Source: Amoebophrya sp. A120
Taxonomy: Eukaryota; Sar; Dinophyceae; Syndiniales; Amoebophryaceae
Assembly: GCA_905178155.1 (NCBI GenBank)
Contig: CAJINV010000002.1
Coordinates: 11,534,591 to 11,598,590, forward strand
Direction: 5' to 3'
DNA length: 64,000 nt
Every line of letters starts with the position of its first letter. Position 1 is the stretch's first letter. The notes beneath the pieces were generated by a model, which was not told the DNA's origin, did no database searches, and saw nothing but the letters and a program-made list of their open reading frames with translations. The translations under genes were made by a program, and so were the position numbers. Below, one piece after another: positions 35,360-45,922 of the stretch.

Positions 35360-38300
35360 TCATGATTTTGACGCTTCCTTAGAGGCCGGCTTGGGCTTCT
35401 TCCACCGCACGACCGCTTTCCGCCAGGAAACCAGGCACTGAGGCCCAAACAGCCGGAAAACACACTTGTCCAACACGAACGAGAGAAACGCCCCGAATCG
35501 CTGGGCGGTTCTCGTCGAGGAAGTGGGCCAGATTCCGATGATGTCCGGAAACCGACGGGTGTCTTGATCGCAACGACTGACTCGCTCCAGTTGGGCTGAA
35601 GACAAACCAGCGAATCTTCTCGGGTCGCCAACATCTTTGCCTTCTTCGCCGCATTTCAGATTTTCCCGCACATGCGTTGGATTCGTCGAACTCGGGATGA
35701 CCACCACCCCCCGTTGTAGGTTCCACCGCAGTGCTACTTGCTGGACTGTGCTGTCCAGCTGCTATCAAATGTAAAAATGTCTGGGTCTGGAAACTTGTGA
35801 TGCTGTGTGGCGTATCATGAGGAGGCCACAATTGCTGGCTCAGCATGACAAGTTTCTGAGCTTCTAGGTGTTGCCAATTCTGCATCACAAACTACGTTGC
35901 TGCATGACACAAAAGTGGGGCTCTTTGGTAATGTTCGTTCGTTCGTGTGGATCGGCTCTGCCGACCGGGTAACCCATCGCCTCGCATACAAATGACCGAC
36001 ATAGGCGAACCCCGTTGCGGGACATACATACGGCCGTACGGAAGGGCCCTAGGCGCTACATACATAGTTCACCCTAGCGCCTACCACTTCGGTCGGGACT
36101 GAGTCAGCCTGGTCCTGGGGGTTCACAGCGCACTAGCCCTCTGCTAGCATAAACAGATTGGGTTCTAAAAACTGATCTAACTTCTTATAACAGTGAGGCC
36201 ATCATACTGGTGCGCTAAAAAGGGTTCGGGGCGCTCCGTACGGAAGGGCGCCTTTCGACGCGGCGCACACTCTCCTGTAGAGGTTTACGCGGAACACGGA
36301 TGGGCCGCGCACGCAACTCAGTCGAGGAGGACACGCGCTCCCTCAATGACAGAGGTGGCAGTCACTCCCGGCGGCTGGCCTGTCTGGAGACGGCAAACCC
36401 CGCCTCCCATCTTCCCGGTTCGTCAATGACTCGGGCAAGCCATGTTGCTTAGACTCCCCGCACATGCAAATATGGGACGGCTGGGGGGGTTCAAAAAGAG
36501 CACCAGCTGCGGATGATCTAAGTGTAAAACAAAAAGCCATATTCTTCAGCTGTGCTGTTTATTTATCACTAGGCTGATGGCCTCCTGTTCTTTGTCTGCC
36601 TGCCGCGCCCCTAAGGCTAAGACCTTGCTCAGAAACAAGTCCGCCGACCAGAAATAAGTCCTCCCTGCAGAAACAAGTCCAGCACCAAAAGTCCAACCAA
36701 AAACGAGTCCGCCCTGCAGAAACAAGTCTACCGACCAAGAAAAAGGTGCCCAACCAGCAAGAAGCCCAGCTCGTCCAGCAAGTCGGCCCAGAAACAAGTC
36801 CGCCGACAAGTCCACCCACCGACCAGGAAAAAGGTGTCCAACCAGCAAGAAGCCCAGCTCGTCCACCAAGTCGGCCCAGAAACAAGTCCACCGACAAGTC
36901 CACCGACCAGGAAAAAGGTCTCCAACCAGCAAGAAGCCCAGCTCGTCCAGCAAGTCGGCCCAGAAACAAGTCCACCGACAACACACCATCAACTCCGAGG
37001 CCGAAGCGCAACTCCGAGACCTCCACGCGTCTGTTAACTCCGAGCCCGACCCGAAAGCGCAGCGCCGCCACTCGTCCGCCCGGAACTGCGAACAAAGAAA
37101 CCCGACCAGAAAGCCCAGCACCGCGGCCGGAAAGTCCGCGCGGTTTGTGTGTGTGTGTGTGTGTTTTTCTTTCTAGCTTAGAAGGAATCTCCCGCACTTT
37201 AGGCGGCTGCCAACAGAGGCCTAGGGAAAACGACGAAAACTAACAACAAGATTCGAGACGAAACAAGACGATTATAATGACGACGAAACATAAGTGAATA
37301 GCTAAAAGCACCTCATCTACACATCCAGACCAACCTATACAACTACAAATCCACCTCATCTACACACCCAAACGCAAGCAAAAATATTTTTTTTTTTTAT
37401 TTCCCCACTGCACACAGTTGGTAATGTGCATGGCAGATTTAAGAGTCATGCCAGACAAGCATGACAAACTTGCATTCTTCCAGACCCAGACATTTTTACA
37501 TTTGATAGCTGCTTTGCTAGGTCCATGAGAATCTCGTCTTTGGCGAGCGATTTCCGCCCGAAGTTCAGCGGGCCCCAGGCGACCGGGCGGATTTCTCTCT
37601 CCTGCAGGTAGTTTACCAACTCTTGTTGCTGAAAATGGGGATGGAGCTCAATCTGGTTCGCGTATGGCCAAATGGTAATTGCCTTTCTGTGTCCTCTCGG
37701 GGGGGCTGCGATGGTGTCGGAAGAAGAGCAGAGGAGCTCCGGGCGACTACTCTCAGAAACCTTGCTCGAAGATGTTGCACTGGTGGACGCAACAGAATCG
37801 GTGTCATCTTCTGCGGAGCCGGAGCTCTTCTTTGGTGCTTTGCTCGATCCTGCTGGTGCTGCATCTGCATGCGTTGCCACCCCAGCCACGCCGGCGTTCT
37901 GGTCAGCAGTTGTACCAGTGTACCACTGCAGCAGTTCTGTTGCCAATTGCGCCCTGTCAAAATTTGACACGCCCAAGTTCCGGACCAGGCCTTCTTGCAC
38001 CAGCGTTTCCATGGCATTCCAGGTATCCAAAATAGACACCGTCTGGTCCACCACCAGCGGTTTGCCCTTAACAAACACTCGCGGCCAGTGAATCAGCAGC
38101 AGGTCAAGATACGAGCTTTGCAGGTCGTTTAAGCTGTCCAAAACCGCACTCCTCACGTCGCTCGGGTGCAACTCCTCGCACCAGAGCTTGGAGGTTATCC
38201 ACAGGTCGCTGCGTGTGACACCGCCGGTGTTGCCTTCCAAAAACCTTGTCACCGCCCGCCCGACTTCGTCCTCGTTTGCGTACAAGCGCGCGCAATCCAG

Positions 38301-38417
38301 GTGGCGCACGCCGTTCTGCAGGGCGGAGAATATGTGCTCTTCATACAGATGGGCCGTCCCAAAACCCACGGAAGGGATGTCTTCGAGTGGGTTCTTTTTG
38401 GGCATCCCTCCAGTCAT
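35360..38417 (-). CDS. Aldo-keto reductase (NADPH-dependent oxidoreductase), introner-split
   Basis: Cytosolic carbonyl/aldehyde reductase of the AKR superfamily. Exon 1 runs 38417-~37514 and exon 2 35763-35360. Catalytic tetrad: Asp and Tyr in RHLDCARLYANEDE, Lys in LWITSKLW, His in LLIHWPRV. NLGVSNFDRAQL, ANQIELHPHFQQQ and VALRWNLQRGVVVIPSS are further AKR landmarks; the usual Lys of the IPKS NADPH-binding motif is Ser. About 85 Ser/Ala-rich residues are inserted between LLQWYTGT and PYANQIELH, away from the catalytic residues. Seamless removal of the introner gives DLAKQLDSTVQQVALRW, the normal family spacing. The start is uncertain: ATG 38417 precedes the barrel, but the frame stays open upstream to about 38530. 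Confidence 0.88.
35935..37427. mobile_element. Putative nested insertion inside introner IE6
   Basis: Within IE6, TTGGTAATGT occurs at 35925-35934 and again at 37418-37427, exactly where ordinary family-A sequence stops and resumes. This suggests a 10 bp target duplication around a ~1.48 kb insert. The insert is GC-rich at its left end, has an ~85 bp tandem repeat, a (GT)n run (~37147-37165) and a T-rich tract (37388-37399). No transposase or reverse transcriptase is visible, so it would be non-autonomous. Confidence 0.6.
36735..36990. repeat. ~85 bp tandem repeat, three copies
   Basis: Three near-identical ~84-88 bp units begin around 36740, 36828 and 36915. Each contains CCAACCAGCAAGAAGCCCAG and then a GTCGGCCCAGAAACAAGTCC-type segment. 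Shorter AACAAGTCC-containing fragments precede the array from about 36635. Frames open through the array simply translate the repeat. Confidence 0.85.
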
Positions 38418-39086
38418 TTCTTGATTTCGCTGCGTCGATGTTTCTGGTACAATGAGAATCTTCTCGTCCGCGGCCAGTACTGGAAGCAAGCTTACACCGT
38501 GTTGATCGATGATTAAAACCCGCGAGAAAAAAAGAACAAACTCTAACCAAGAAACTTTCTCGTCGATGTCTAGTTTTTACCCGGTACCATCGTCACACGG
38601 TATGGGCGCATGAGAAGGATCTATATGTTCTGCAGATCCTGCTCGGGGAGGATCTTGCCAATGGGGCCGGCAAGTGTAGATCTTCTCAGAATGAAAATCT
38701 AGATCAACTGCATGAGATCGCGTGATCATGAAGCGCCTCAGTCTGTTTCTTGACCTTGTAGTTGAGACTCTTCTTCGAAGACAAATGGCCGCTCCGCAAA
38801 AGAACTTTGGTGCATGGAGAACAGACTGCATCGAAACCAGCTAAGAATCCTCCTGTCGCTGCCCTCCTCCTTGCGATGTGAATGCTTTTCCTTTTGTATA
38901 TGTTTAAGTATATTCACTTTGATTTTCGTGATTTTTGCGCATGATAGAAACGACTGGAATCTTTGTTGGGCAAATGTGTGTATTCTCGCGACAAGTCTTG
39001 TGTCTTTCCTTTGCGACGACGGAATCAACCCAGCGGCTATTTTTACTTGAGTCATTCATTGCATGCCCTACACCGCTGAGCCATCT
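38418..39086. other. Intergenic gap, possibly with 5' AKR exon
   Basis: The frame of the AKR continues open from 38417 to about 38530, so an upstream splice acceptor or missing first exon may lie here. The rest shows no gene. Confidence 0.4.
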
Positions 39087-40388
39087 TTAAAAGTCGTCGT
39101 CAGATGTGTCTGACCAGGGCCCGGCGCACATCGCTTGATCGTCACGGAACCGCGGGGATGCCATCGATGACTGCTCTGTGTCCTCGTCGCACGATGGAGA
39201 GTCGCCGCTGCTGTTCTTGTCGTCCTCTTCAAACGGGGCGGCGGTCGTTGTTTTCGACGGATTGGCTGTGTCATTTTTCCCTCTGCTCGCGTTTTTCGCC
39301 TCCTCCTTCGCCCTGTGTACCGAGTAGAACTCCGGCACAGTCGCAGTGTCAATGATGGTCTTGCGCGCCTTGAAGATCGCGTTTCGTTCCTGCTCGTAGT
39401 CCTTGCTCGCAGCGCCGGCGGAAGTGAACATCCACGCTTTCTGGGTGTGCTTGTTGTTTCCCTCGCACGGCCACTGCAACTTGTCGAGGTTGTCCAAGTC
39501 CGCCGGCGTCAGGACGCGGTCCTGGTGGCTCCCGCAAATGAGGCAATGCATCGCACACACGCTGGCCTTCAACTCGTAGGACTCCTTCATGACGAACATT
39601 AGGTAGGGGCAGTTTTTGCGTGGCTCTGCGCAGTCGATCCCGCCATCGTACATCTTCCCCAGCAAAATCCGCAGCGTATCCATGGCCATCTGCCGCTCCC
39701 GGACCGCCCGCTGGTGCCCTTCGGACGCTTCGTGCTCCCAGAAGAATTCGGTCGGCTTTTTCTTCGCATTGTAGCAGAGCCGACATTTCAAATGCAGCCC
39801 TTCGAAATTATTCACTTCACCGACGACTTCCACATATTGCTGTTTCTCCTTCATTATTTGCCACTTTTTCGTCTTGTCGCAAAACTCTAATAAATGATCC
39901 CACTGGCCGAGGTAGTCGTATTCCCAGGAAGCAGCCGCTGCTTGGTCCTGCCTTTCCTGCTCGGTCAACGCTGCGCGGCAAATGTTGCTCGAAGACGAGT
40001 TATAGGAGGCTTTGCTGTTCGTCTTGGCCGCACGACCGTCCTGCTTTTTCTTTCTGGAAGATTTGGTCTGCTCGTCATCGTTCCCTCCATTTTCATCGCA
40101 CTTCGCGTACAGGCACTTCTCGAGCCATCGTTGCTTCCGTTTCGCTTGCTGCTGCAAGTGTCGCTCTGCCCTATTTTCTTTAAGCAGTTTTTGCCTTGCC
40201 GCCTTGTCCTCTTTTTTCTTCTTCCGCTGTTGCGCCCGCACCTCGTGCTCCTCTCGCACAGCAGGAAAGCGACGCTGTTGCTCGGTGATCTCGTTGTCCT
40301 CCTCTTCTATCCGCCGCTGGGTGCGATCTTCGTACCGTCGCTTACCATCGTCGCGCCCTTGGATGTTGCGCGATCCCATCTTGTCCAT
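39087..40388 (-). CDS. Charged coiled-coil/Cys-rich protein, unknown
   Basis: A single exon of 433 codons from ATG 40388. Residues ~1-130 are extremely charged (Arg/Lys/Glu/Gln), likely a long helix with basic clusters (QQRKKKKEDKAARQ, SSRKKKQDGR) resembling nuclear localisation signals. The middle has paired cysteines and histidines: LKCRLCYN followed ~20 residues later by WEHEASEGHQ (a possible CxxC-H-H zinc finger of the U1/matrin type), and later CAMHCLICGSHQ. The C-terminus is acidic (DTSDDDF). A nucleic-acid-binding or splicing role is conceivable from this layout, but I cannot name a family. Confidence 0.6.
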   Translation of the reverse strand: MDKMGSRNIQGRDDGKRRYEDRTQRRIEEEDNEITEQQRRFPAVREEHEVRAQQRKKKKEDKAARQKLLKENRAERHLQQQAKRKQRWLEKCLYAKCDENGGNDDEQTKSSRKKKQDGRAAKTNSKASYNSSSSNICRAALTEQERQDQAAAASWEYDYLGQWDHLLEFCDKTKKWQIMKEKQQYVEVVGEVNNFEGLHLKCRLCYNAKKKPTEFFWEHEASEGHQRAVRERQMAMDTLRILLGKMYDGGIDCAEPRKNCPYLMFVMKESYELKASVCAMHCLICGSHQDRVLTPADLDNLDKLQWPCEGNNKHTQKAWMFTSAGAASKDYEQERNAIFKARKTIIDTATVPEFYSVHRAKEEAKNASRGKNDTANPSKTTTAAPFEEDDKNSSGDSPSCDEDTEQSSMASPRFRDDQAMCAGPWSDTSDDDF

Positions 40389-40917
40389 CTCTACAGATGA
40401 TACCCTTGATGATAGATGTAGCGGGTCAACAGTGCACCACCGCAGAACTTGGTGGAGGTGGACTTAGCAGGGAAATGAAACTACCTCTAAGACGAGTCCC
40501 ATCTACAATTGTAAGAACATTTGCTTCAGTATATCAGTCGGGAACAATTCAAGTTATCCAGCGTTTGACAAACGGCTACGTAATTTCCTTCCAACTCCAT
40601 GTCAATGTTGCATATGTGGGGAAAAAAGTGTCACACCCATGAGGGACTTACAGCCGCAACACACAAGCACAGGTGCTGACCCCGCTCGTCCCAAGAGAAA
40701 CTGATTTCAGAACAAGTCACAAAGACAAACTCACTATCCCTGTCTGCAATGATAAATCTTTTGATGATACATGCGCTTCGTGTTCATCTTGAGATCTCAC
40801 TACCACTTTTGGAAAGAAACTCAAGCTCAAGGAACAGACCAATACGAAACCAGTGCGTCACCAAGTAAAACAAATGTTGCAGTGTCACCTTGCTGGATTC
40901 GAAAGTAGTTGTTCAAA
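40389..40917. other. Intergenic gap
   Basis: About 530 bp between two minus-strand genes. No ORF or RNA is supported. Confidence 0.45.
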
Positions 40918-42810
40918 TCACAGCTGCTGTGCGACCATGTCTACGACATATGTCGTGTTCACGATTGGAACTTCCAGCTGCGCAGATACTATGCCTGGTA
41001 GCCCTGCGAGGACCTTATGCACATCGCCCTGTGGGCCGGAGACCCGGCACCTGCCGGCATCCGGCATGAACAGATGAGCGGTGGTTCCGCTAACGGGAGA
41101 GAGTAATGTAGCAGAAACATCAAGAGTCTTTGTGTGACTTACTTCGGATGCGGATTTTTTCGGTTCCCCACTTGGACAGCTACTCTGGCAGAATGCTTTG
41201 TCAACTACGGTATGCAGCGCACGCAACAGCCTGAAGCTGCACTCACCACACTCCCCGGGCCCAAACCGGAACATATTTTGTGCCATCATCAGCAGGCCTT
41301 TTCTTGTCCGTACTGGCACTGCTGAAGAGGCGGGCTGGACACCTGCGCTGAAGTAGTCAGAGATGTGCTGCAAACCGGCTGCCAAAATTGCGCTGTCCGA
41401 CGTCGCGCAAAAAGGCGCCGAAGAAACGGCTCCAATGTTATTCTTCCGCCTCAACAGCGATCGTGAGCGTAGAGCGTGGAAGTTGGCATAATTACGTAAT
41501 GTCTCCGTCCAGAGAATCGCAGAACCAGCTGCAGTTGTCTTCGTGCTACCAAAACGCGGCGTGCTACTACTACTGTTTATTCGATCCGCAAAACTCCGCA
41601 GGATGAGTGAAGAAGCGTCGACGCTTTCCGCAAGAAATGCTACTGCGTTCCCAGAAGAATGGTCCCCTGCGCTACTTCCAATGAGCTCTAGACCAACGAG
41701 GTACTCCATGAGTTCCGCAAGCTCGCCGGGTGTCATTTCTTTCAATTTCTTGGGATCGAAAAGCAAACCCTTGCACAAGACAATCTTTTCGGCAAATTCA
41801 CCCTCGTCATTCTTATATCGCACCGACCAAAGTGCCTTCAAGATCTGCACTAGCTGGCGTGCTGAGAAAAGACCGAGGCGATTGCCTTTTGCCTCTTGCT
41901 CGATCCGGCGCTGCACCGCTTGCATCAGCGGAACAAACTTTTCCGCGACGTCGAGGTCATCGGAACGAGGCAGAGTGAGGATCTGCTCGAGAACGACACG
42001 GAAGTCCTTTCTCGCCGCTGGTAGAGAACCGAGCGGAACTGGCGGGGGTGGGCGCGGAATTCTTGGGCGTGTTGCGCCAAGAGCTGCATTTGCAAGATTC
42101 TCAGGGAATCCTGATGACTCGTTCCTTTCCCGTGTCTCTTCGATAGTATCGATCCGCAGAGCTTCGCAAACCATCTCGAGTACCAGATCCAACAGTTTGC
42201 TCGAACGCAAAATTGGTTGCCCGAGCCGCAAGAGCTTGAGGATGCGCGTCGCTCGCTGAACCGTTTGTAGAAGCGACGACAAATTTTTGTTCGCAGAACT
42301 CCCTTTTATCGACTCAGGACTAGACGGAGGTCGCTGCTCCAAGGACCGCTCTGGGTCTCTCTGTACCGGTCGTCTCTCCGGTCTTACTGCCTGTTCTTCT
42401 AATCTCTGCAACATGGCCTCCTCGTACCTCTGAAAACGTTTCTTCGAGAATGTCATGTAGCTATCGCCCCTTGGTTCCGTTTCCCATAACTCCAGAACGG
42501 CCTCGACCGTAGTTAGCTTCGCCAAGGATGCCCGGGAGCAATCCGGCCGGTCCGCACTGACGATTGATGTCCCTTTCAAACTACCAACACCTGGCGACTC
42601 TTCTTTGTCCCGCCGCAAGATCATGCGACTCGGAGTCTTGCCTGGGCGGTCGCTGGGGCGAGCCGTCTGCAGAGTGGTCGCGGCAAGGCTTCCAAAGCGC
42701 CGCTGCAAACGAAAGTGGTCGTGCACAAGGGCTGCAAATTCCAAGTCGTCCATCCTTGAGCCACTCGTGGAGCCAACGAGGCCTCCGCGCCGCGGAGGGC
42801 GTGCTCGCAT
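40918..42810 (-). CDS. Helical-repeat protein, possibly FASTK/RAP-like organellar RNA factor
   Basis: A single exon of 630 codons from ATG 42810. The N-terminal ~60 residues are Arg-rich (MRARPPRRGG), compatible with organelle targeting. The rest is predicted helical with Leu-rich repeats of degenerate form: LAKLTTVEAVLELWE, RILKLLRLGQPILRSSKLLDL, FSARQLVQILKALWSVRYKN, MTPGELAELMEYLVGLEL. The pattern recalls the ~40-residue helical repeats of FASTK/RAP-type RNA-binding proteins, which are numerous in alveolate mitochondria. The C-terminal ~100 residues (SATLLSPVSGTTAHLFMPD, then VLAGLPGIVSAQLEVPIVNT) are not clearly a RAP domain. The family call is tentative; the ORF itself is convincing. Confidence 0.55.
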   Translation of the reverse strand: MRARPPRRGGLVGSTSGSRMDDLEFAALVHDHFRLQRRFGSLAATTLQTARPSDRPGKTPSRMILRRDKEESPGVGSLKGTSIVSADRPDCSRASLAKLTTVEAVLELWETEPRGDSYMTFSKKRFQRYEEAMLQRLEEQAVRPERRPVQRDPERSLEQRPPSSPESIKGSSANKNLSSLLQTVQRATRILKLLRLGQPILRSSKLLDLVLEMVCEALRIDTIEETRERNESSGFPENLANAALGATRPRIPRPPPPVPLGSLPAARKDFRVVLEQILTLPRSDDLDVAEKFVPLMQAVQRRIEQEAKGNRLGLFSARQLVQILKALWSVRYKNDEGEFAEKIVLCKGLLFDPKKLKEMTPGELAELMEYLVGLELIGSSAGDHSSGNAVAFLAESVDASSLILRSFADRINSSSSTPRFGSTKTTAAGSAILWTETLRNYANFHALRSRSLLRRKNNIGAVSSAPFCATSDSAILAAGLQHISDYFSAGVQPASSAVPVRTRKGLLMMAQNMFRFGPGECGECSFRLLRALHTVVDKAFCQSSCPSGEPKKSASEVSHTKTLDVSATLLSPVSGTTAHLFMPDAGRCRVSGPQGDVHKVLAGLPGIVSAQLEVPIVNTTYVVDMVAQQL

Positions 42811-45800
42811 GATGCTGAGGTAAACCGTGCCGCTGTCCGCACAAACAAAAGCAGCGCTTCACTTCTCGTTCGTTTCTTTTCAGACTCAGCTGCAAAGTAC
42901 ATAACTTTTATATTGAAAAGTAAAATCCGAAAGGGAAGTTTGAGTAGAACAGTGTAACTTTTAATTTTATATCAACAACATAATAGAAAAAGAGAAAGAC
43001 CAGATGGTGCTCGATTTTAAAAACTGATCGTCGGTCGCCTCAAGAGGGCTCGAGAGCATGATCTCCCAAGATCTGCGAAAAAATACGAAGAAAAGCGCTT
43101 TGCAGAAATCCACTTGACCACGAGGATCTTCAGTTTCACCGAAACCGCATAGCTCAGGATCACTTCGGATTCGGTACTGATAGATGATGTGAAAGAATAG
43201 ATGTTCTCAAAAACAAACTAGAACTAGGCAGATGTTAATCTGCATTGATGAGGGCTGTAGGACTTTTGAGCTTTTACATTCGGGCCGTCTATCTGTCCCG
43301 ATCTGTAGACCCTAAACCCTAGGACCAATCTAATTTTGAGGAAATTGGAAACAGAAACTGAACGCGCACACGCAATCAGAGGCGCTCATGTCACGAAGAA
43401 ACGCAAAAAGTTCACGTCTACCCACCGCGCCGCTGGTCAAGCATTTTTAGCATTAATACAAGAAGCTTCAGATTCATTATATAGGGACGAAGACATTCTG
43501 TGGTTTTATTACGTTTTGCTGCATCAAGATCAATGGTTCGATGCTTATGGTCCGCCTGTTGTTCTTCGAAATCCTTCTTCGTCCGCCGGGTCACTCGGGC
43601 AGTCTACACTTCCATCTACTTCGGGCAAGTGGTTCTTGGTGTGGAAACTTGTCGTGCTGCGAAACTACACGACTAGAAGGGTGGTGTTTTGGTACGAGAC
43701 CGCTACTTGTGCCTGCTGCGTCGGGGGATACAGAAGCGCATAAGCTGTAAGCTCTCTGGGAAGGTTGCGAGGTGAAACGTTGAAACGGGTACTTCTCATC
43801 ATGGGGCTCTTGCAGTGCAGAAGCATCTTCCGCGATGACGAAGAGGCTCATCTGCTACCTGCTACCTGGGGAGATTGGCACGAAACCAAACCGCTTTTAC
43901 TGTGTTAAGAGGAAAAGACAAGCACAATTTCAATCAACATGGGTTGAAATAACAAACCTCAATAAGCCCAAAAAAAAAAGCACCCACACAGGCACAAGAT
44001 TCTGCGCTAGCAGCTGCTCCTGCTGTACTTAATCGTATTTTAACATAATTTTTGTAGCCGGGAAACAATTTTCAGCTAAAAAGTGGGCATTATGCGATTA
44101 CGATGCACTACGTACAGAAGCAAGAGGCACATTATAACTTCAGCCCATGTGATACACGTACATTTTAGCACAGACACTACATCGTCCTGAAACGTTGTTC
44201 GACCGGGGTGAGGACAAGAACTTTTTGCATCGGGAACGCTTTCCGCAAAATCCGACAACTCAAACAGGGGTCAGCTCAGGGGTCGTTCCGTCTTGCTTTT
44301 GCTTTCTTTTCAAAGGTGATTATGGGAGTGAAATTATTTGTGTCCACACGCATTTCATTCCTCTCACCAGGAGGCCTAGTCCTCGTTCGAATGCGCGTTG
44401 CTTGAGGCATTCTCTTAGTTTTGGTTTTTCAGCATAGAAGAAAATGCAGGGCGGTCGCTAGGATAGCCAATATAGTTGTCGCAAACTCGTGCACACTACT
44501 TCTTCCAGAAGATAGAGAGGAGCAGTGGCACCTTATTTTTGCTCTTGGCTACATTGGTTTGTAAAATCCGAAAGTACACTGCTGTCTCTCCATGCTCGTT
44601 TTATTTGTGCTCACATGCTACAAACTTGCTTTAAAAGTAGAGGAGGGCCCCCAAGCACTGCAAAGTGCGCTAATCAAGATCAACCTTCAAGTGGCGTGTT
44701 ATACGTTGGGTTCAGTCATCCTCTGGTACCACGTTGCGATAATCCTACCCAAAAGTCGCGCCAGCTGTCAGTCTACTCTTCATCGGTGGGGTGCTACTTC
44801 TGCTCACAACGCCACATACCAGCGTACGTAAAAAACAGCTACGAGAAAGCTCCTCGTTACCCTAAAGCGAAGACCTTTTAGCACGGCTTTACTTCATGCG
44901 TCGACAAGTGTAGTTTTTTAGCTCCTGTACCTGTAGCCCTAGCCCCGTCTCTTTGATACATTAGCATTTTTAGCTCGTGTATTTGCGAGGTACGTTTAAG
45001 TGACAAATTGCGAAAATTTTTATCTACCGCCATTCTTGCTGCCGCTGGAGGGAGATACTACAGGTAATAGAAAAGGGGACTACAACATACTGTTGTTGCT
45101 GGTATAGAAGAGAAAAGAGGCATACAAGTACGTTTAAACGAGTCTAGTCTACTGTTGGTACCGCGAGCTCGGGAAGATAGTAACTTACATATTCTGATAA
45201 AATAAAAATAATGGGTCTGTCAGGTTTTGTGAGACGAACAGCCTTTTAGAAAATTGCTCGGGCGAGTTTCAGAATAGATCAGCGACCCCGGGAGGAGGAG
45301 AAGGTGCTGAGGATTCTACAACGACATGACTTAAAGCTAGCCTCGGAGGCTATTACACGATTCCAATCTGGGAATTCGTATTCCGCTACGGTAATGATCC
45401 TTCTTTGATGTGTGAAACAATCCGCTTAAGTTTTTCTTATTTGTTTTTGGTTCTGCTGTTGATGTTGGAGTTTTTTTGTATACGTTTATTTTCAGAAGCG
45501 CAAGCGCGTCGAACTTACTTCTGCTATAGGTGTCAAGTAAACTGCTATGTCAAAATCTGCTGCGGGTGGTGCAGGGGTATTTTTTACTACCATCATGGTA
45601 CAATGACACACGCACCGGTCGATCTCGGCTGCAAGTACTGCGACAGGTTGTGTCGGGCTGCAGCTAGAAAACGATCGGCATATCCTTGTCCTTGTCGATC
45701 TGTATTTTTAATTATTGAGGAATGTTCGTGTTGTTTTTCATGTGCGAATCAATTTATGATGAAGCATCTTTTTGAAACTCGCTCAGCCAGCGATTTATTC

Positions 45801-45922
45801 ATCATCTTGAATTAATCTCTTCATCAAGCAAAAAAAGAAACTGAAGAGTAAGAAGCAAGAATTGGAATTTCAAAAGCAGCAGCACAATTATAATACGTTA
45901 ATAAGGTAGCGTTTCCAACACT
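42811..45922. other. 3.1 kb gene-poor gap
   Basis: Several short open stretches (43336-43743 and 45405-45815 on the plus strand, for example) lack homology and have repetitive or AT-rich composition. At about 43307-43320 there is CCCTAAACCCTAG, two copies of a telomere-like heptamer. I see no rRNA, tRNA or introner. Confidence 0.5.

Larger units (their letters stand above)
35757..37513 (-). mobile_element. Introner IE6 (family A), 1.75 kb, with internal insertion
   Basis: Flanked by AGCTGCT at 35757-35763 and 37507-37513. The ~29 bp terminal repeats match those of IE1 in the M64 gene. Removing the nested 1,493 bp insertion leaves ~257 bp, close to the 273 bp of IE1. A GT-AG option exists here (coding AAT|GTAAAA ... 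GATAG|CAGCTG) but would add four residues (LSNQ) to the AKR barrel. Seamless excision gives the family-typical length. Confidence 0.88.

Noticed and set aside
36546-37197. ORFs with repeated RWTCFWADL / LVGGLVSGPTW units
   Set aside because: These are two frames of the ~85 bp tandem repeat inside an intron; no ancestral protein is recognisable.
37388-37427. T-rich tract read as a retrotransposon poly(A) tail of the nested insertion
   Set aside because: The tract is not at the insert boundary (about 20 bp of other sequence lies before the duplication) and no reverse transcriptase is present.
45405-45815. Cys-rich plus-strand ORF
   Set aside because: AT-rich gap, opposite strand to all genes, and Cys spacing fits no known zinc or disulphide pattern.
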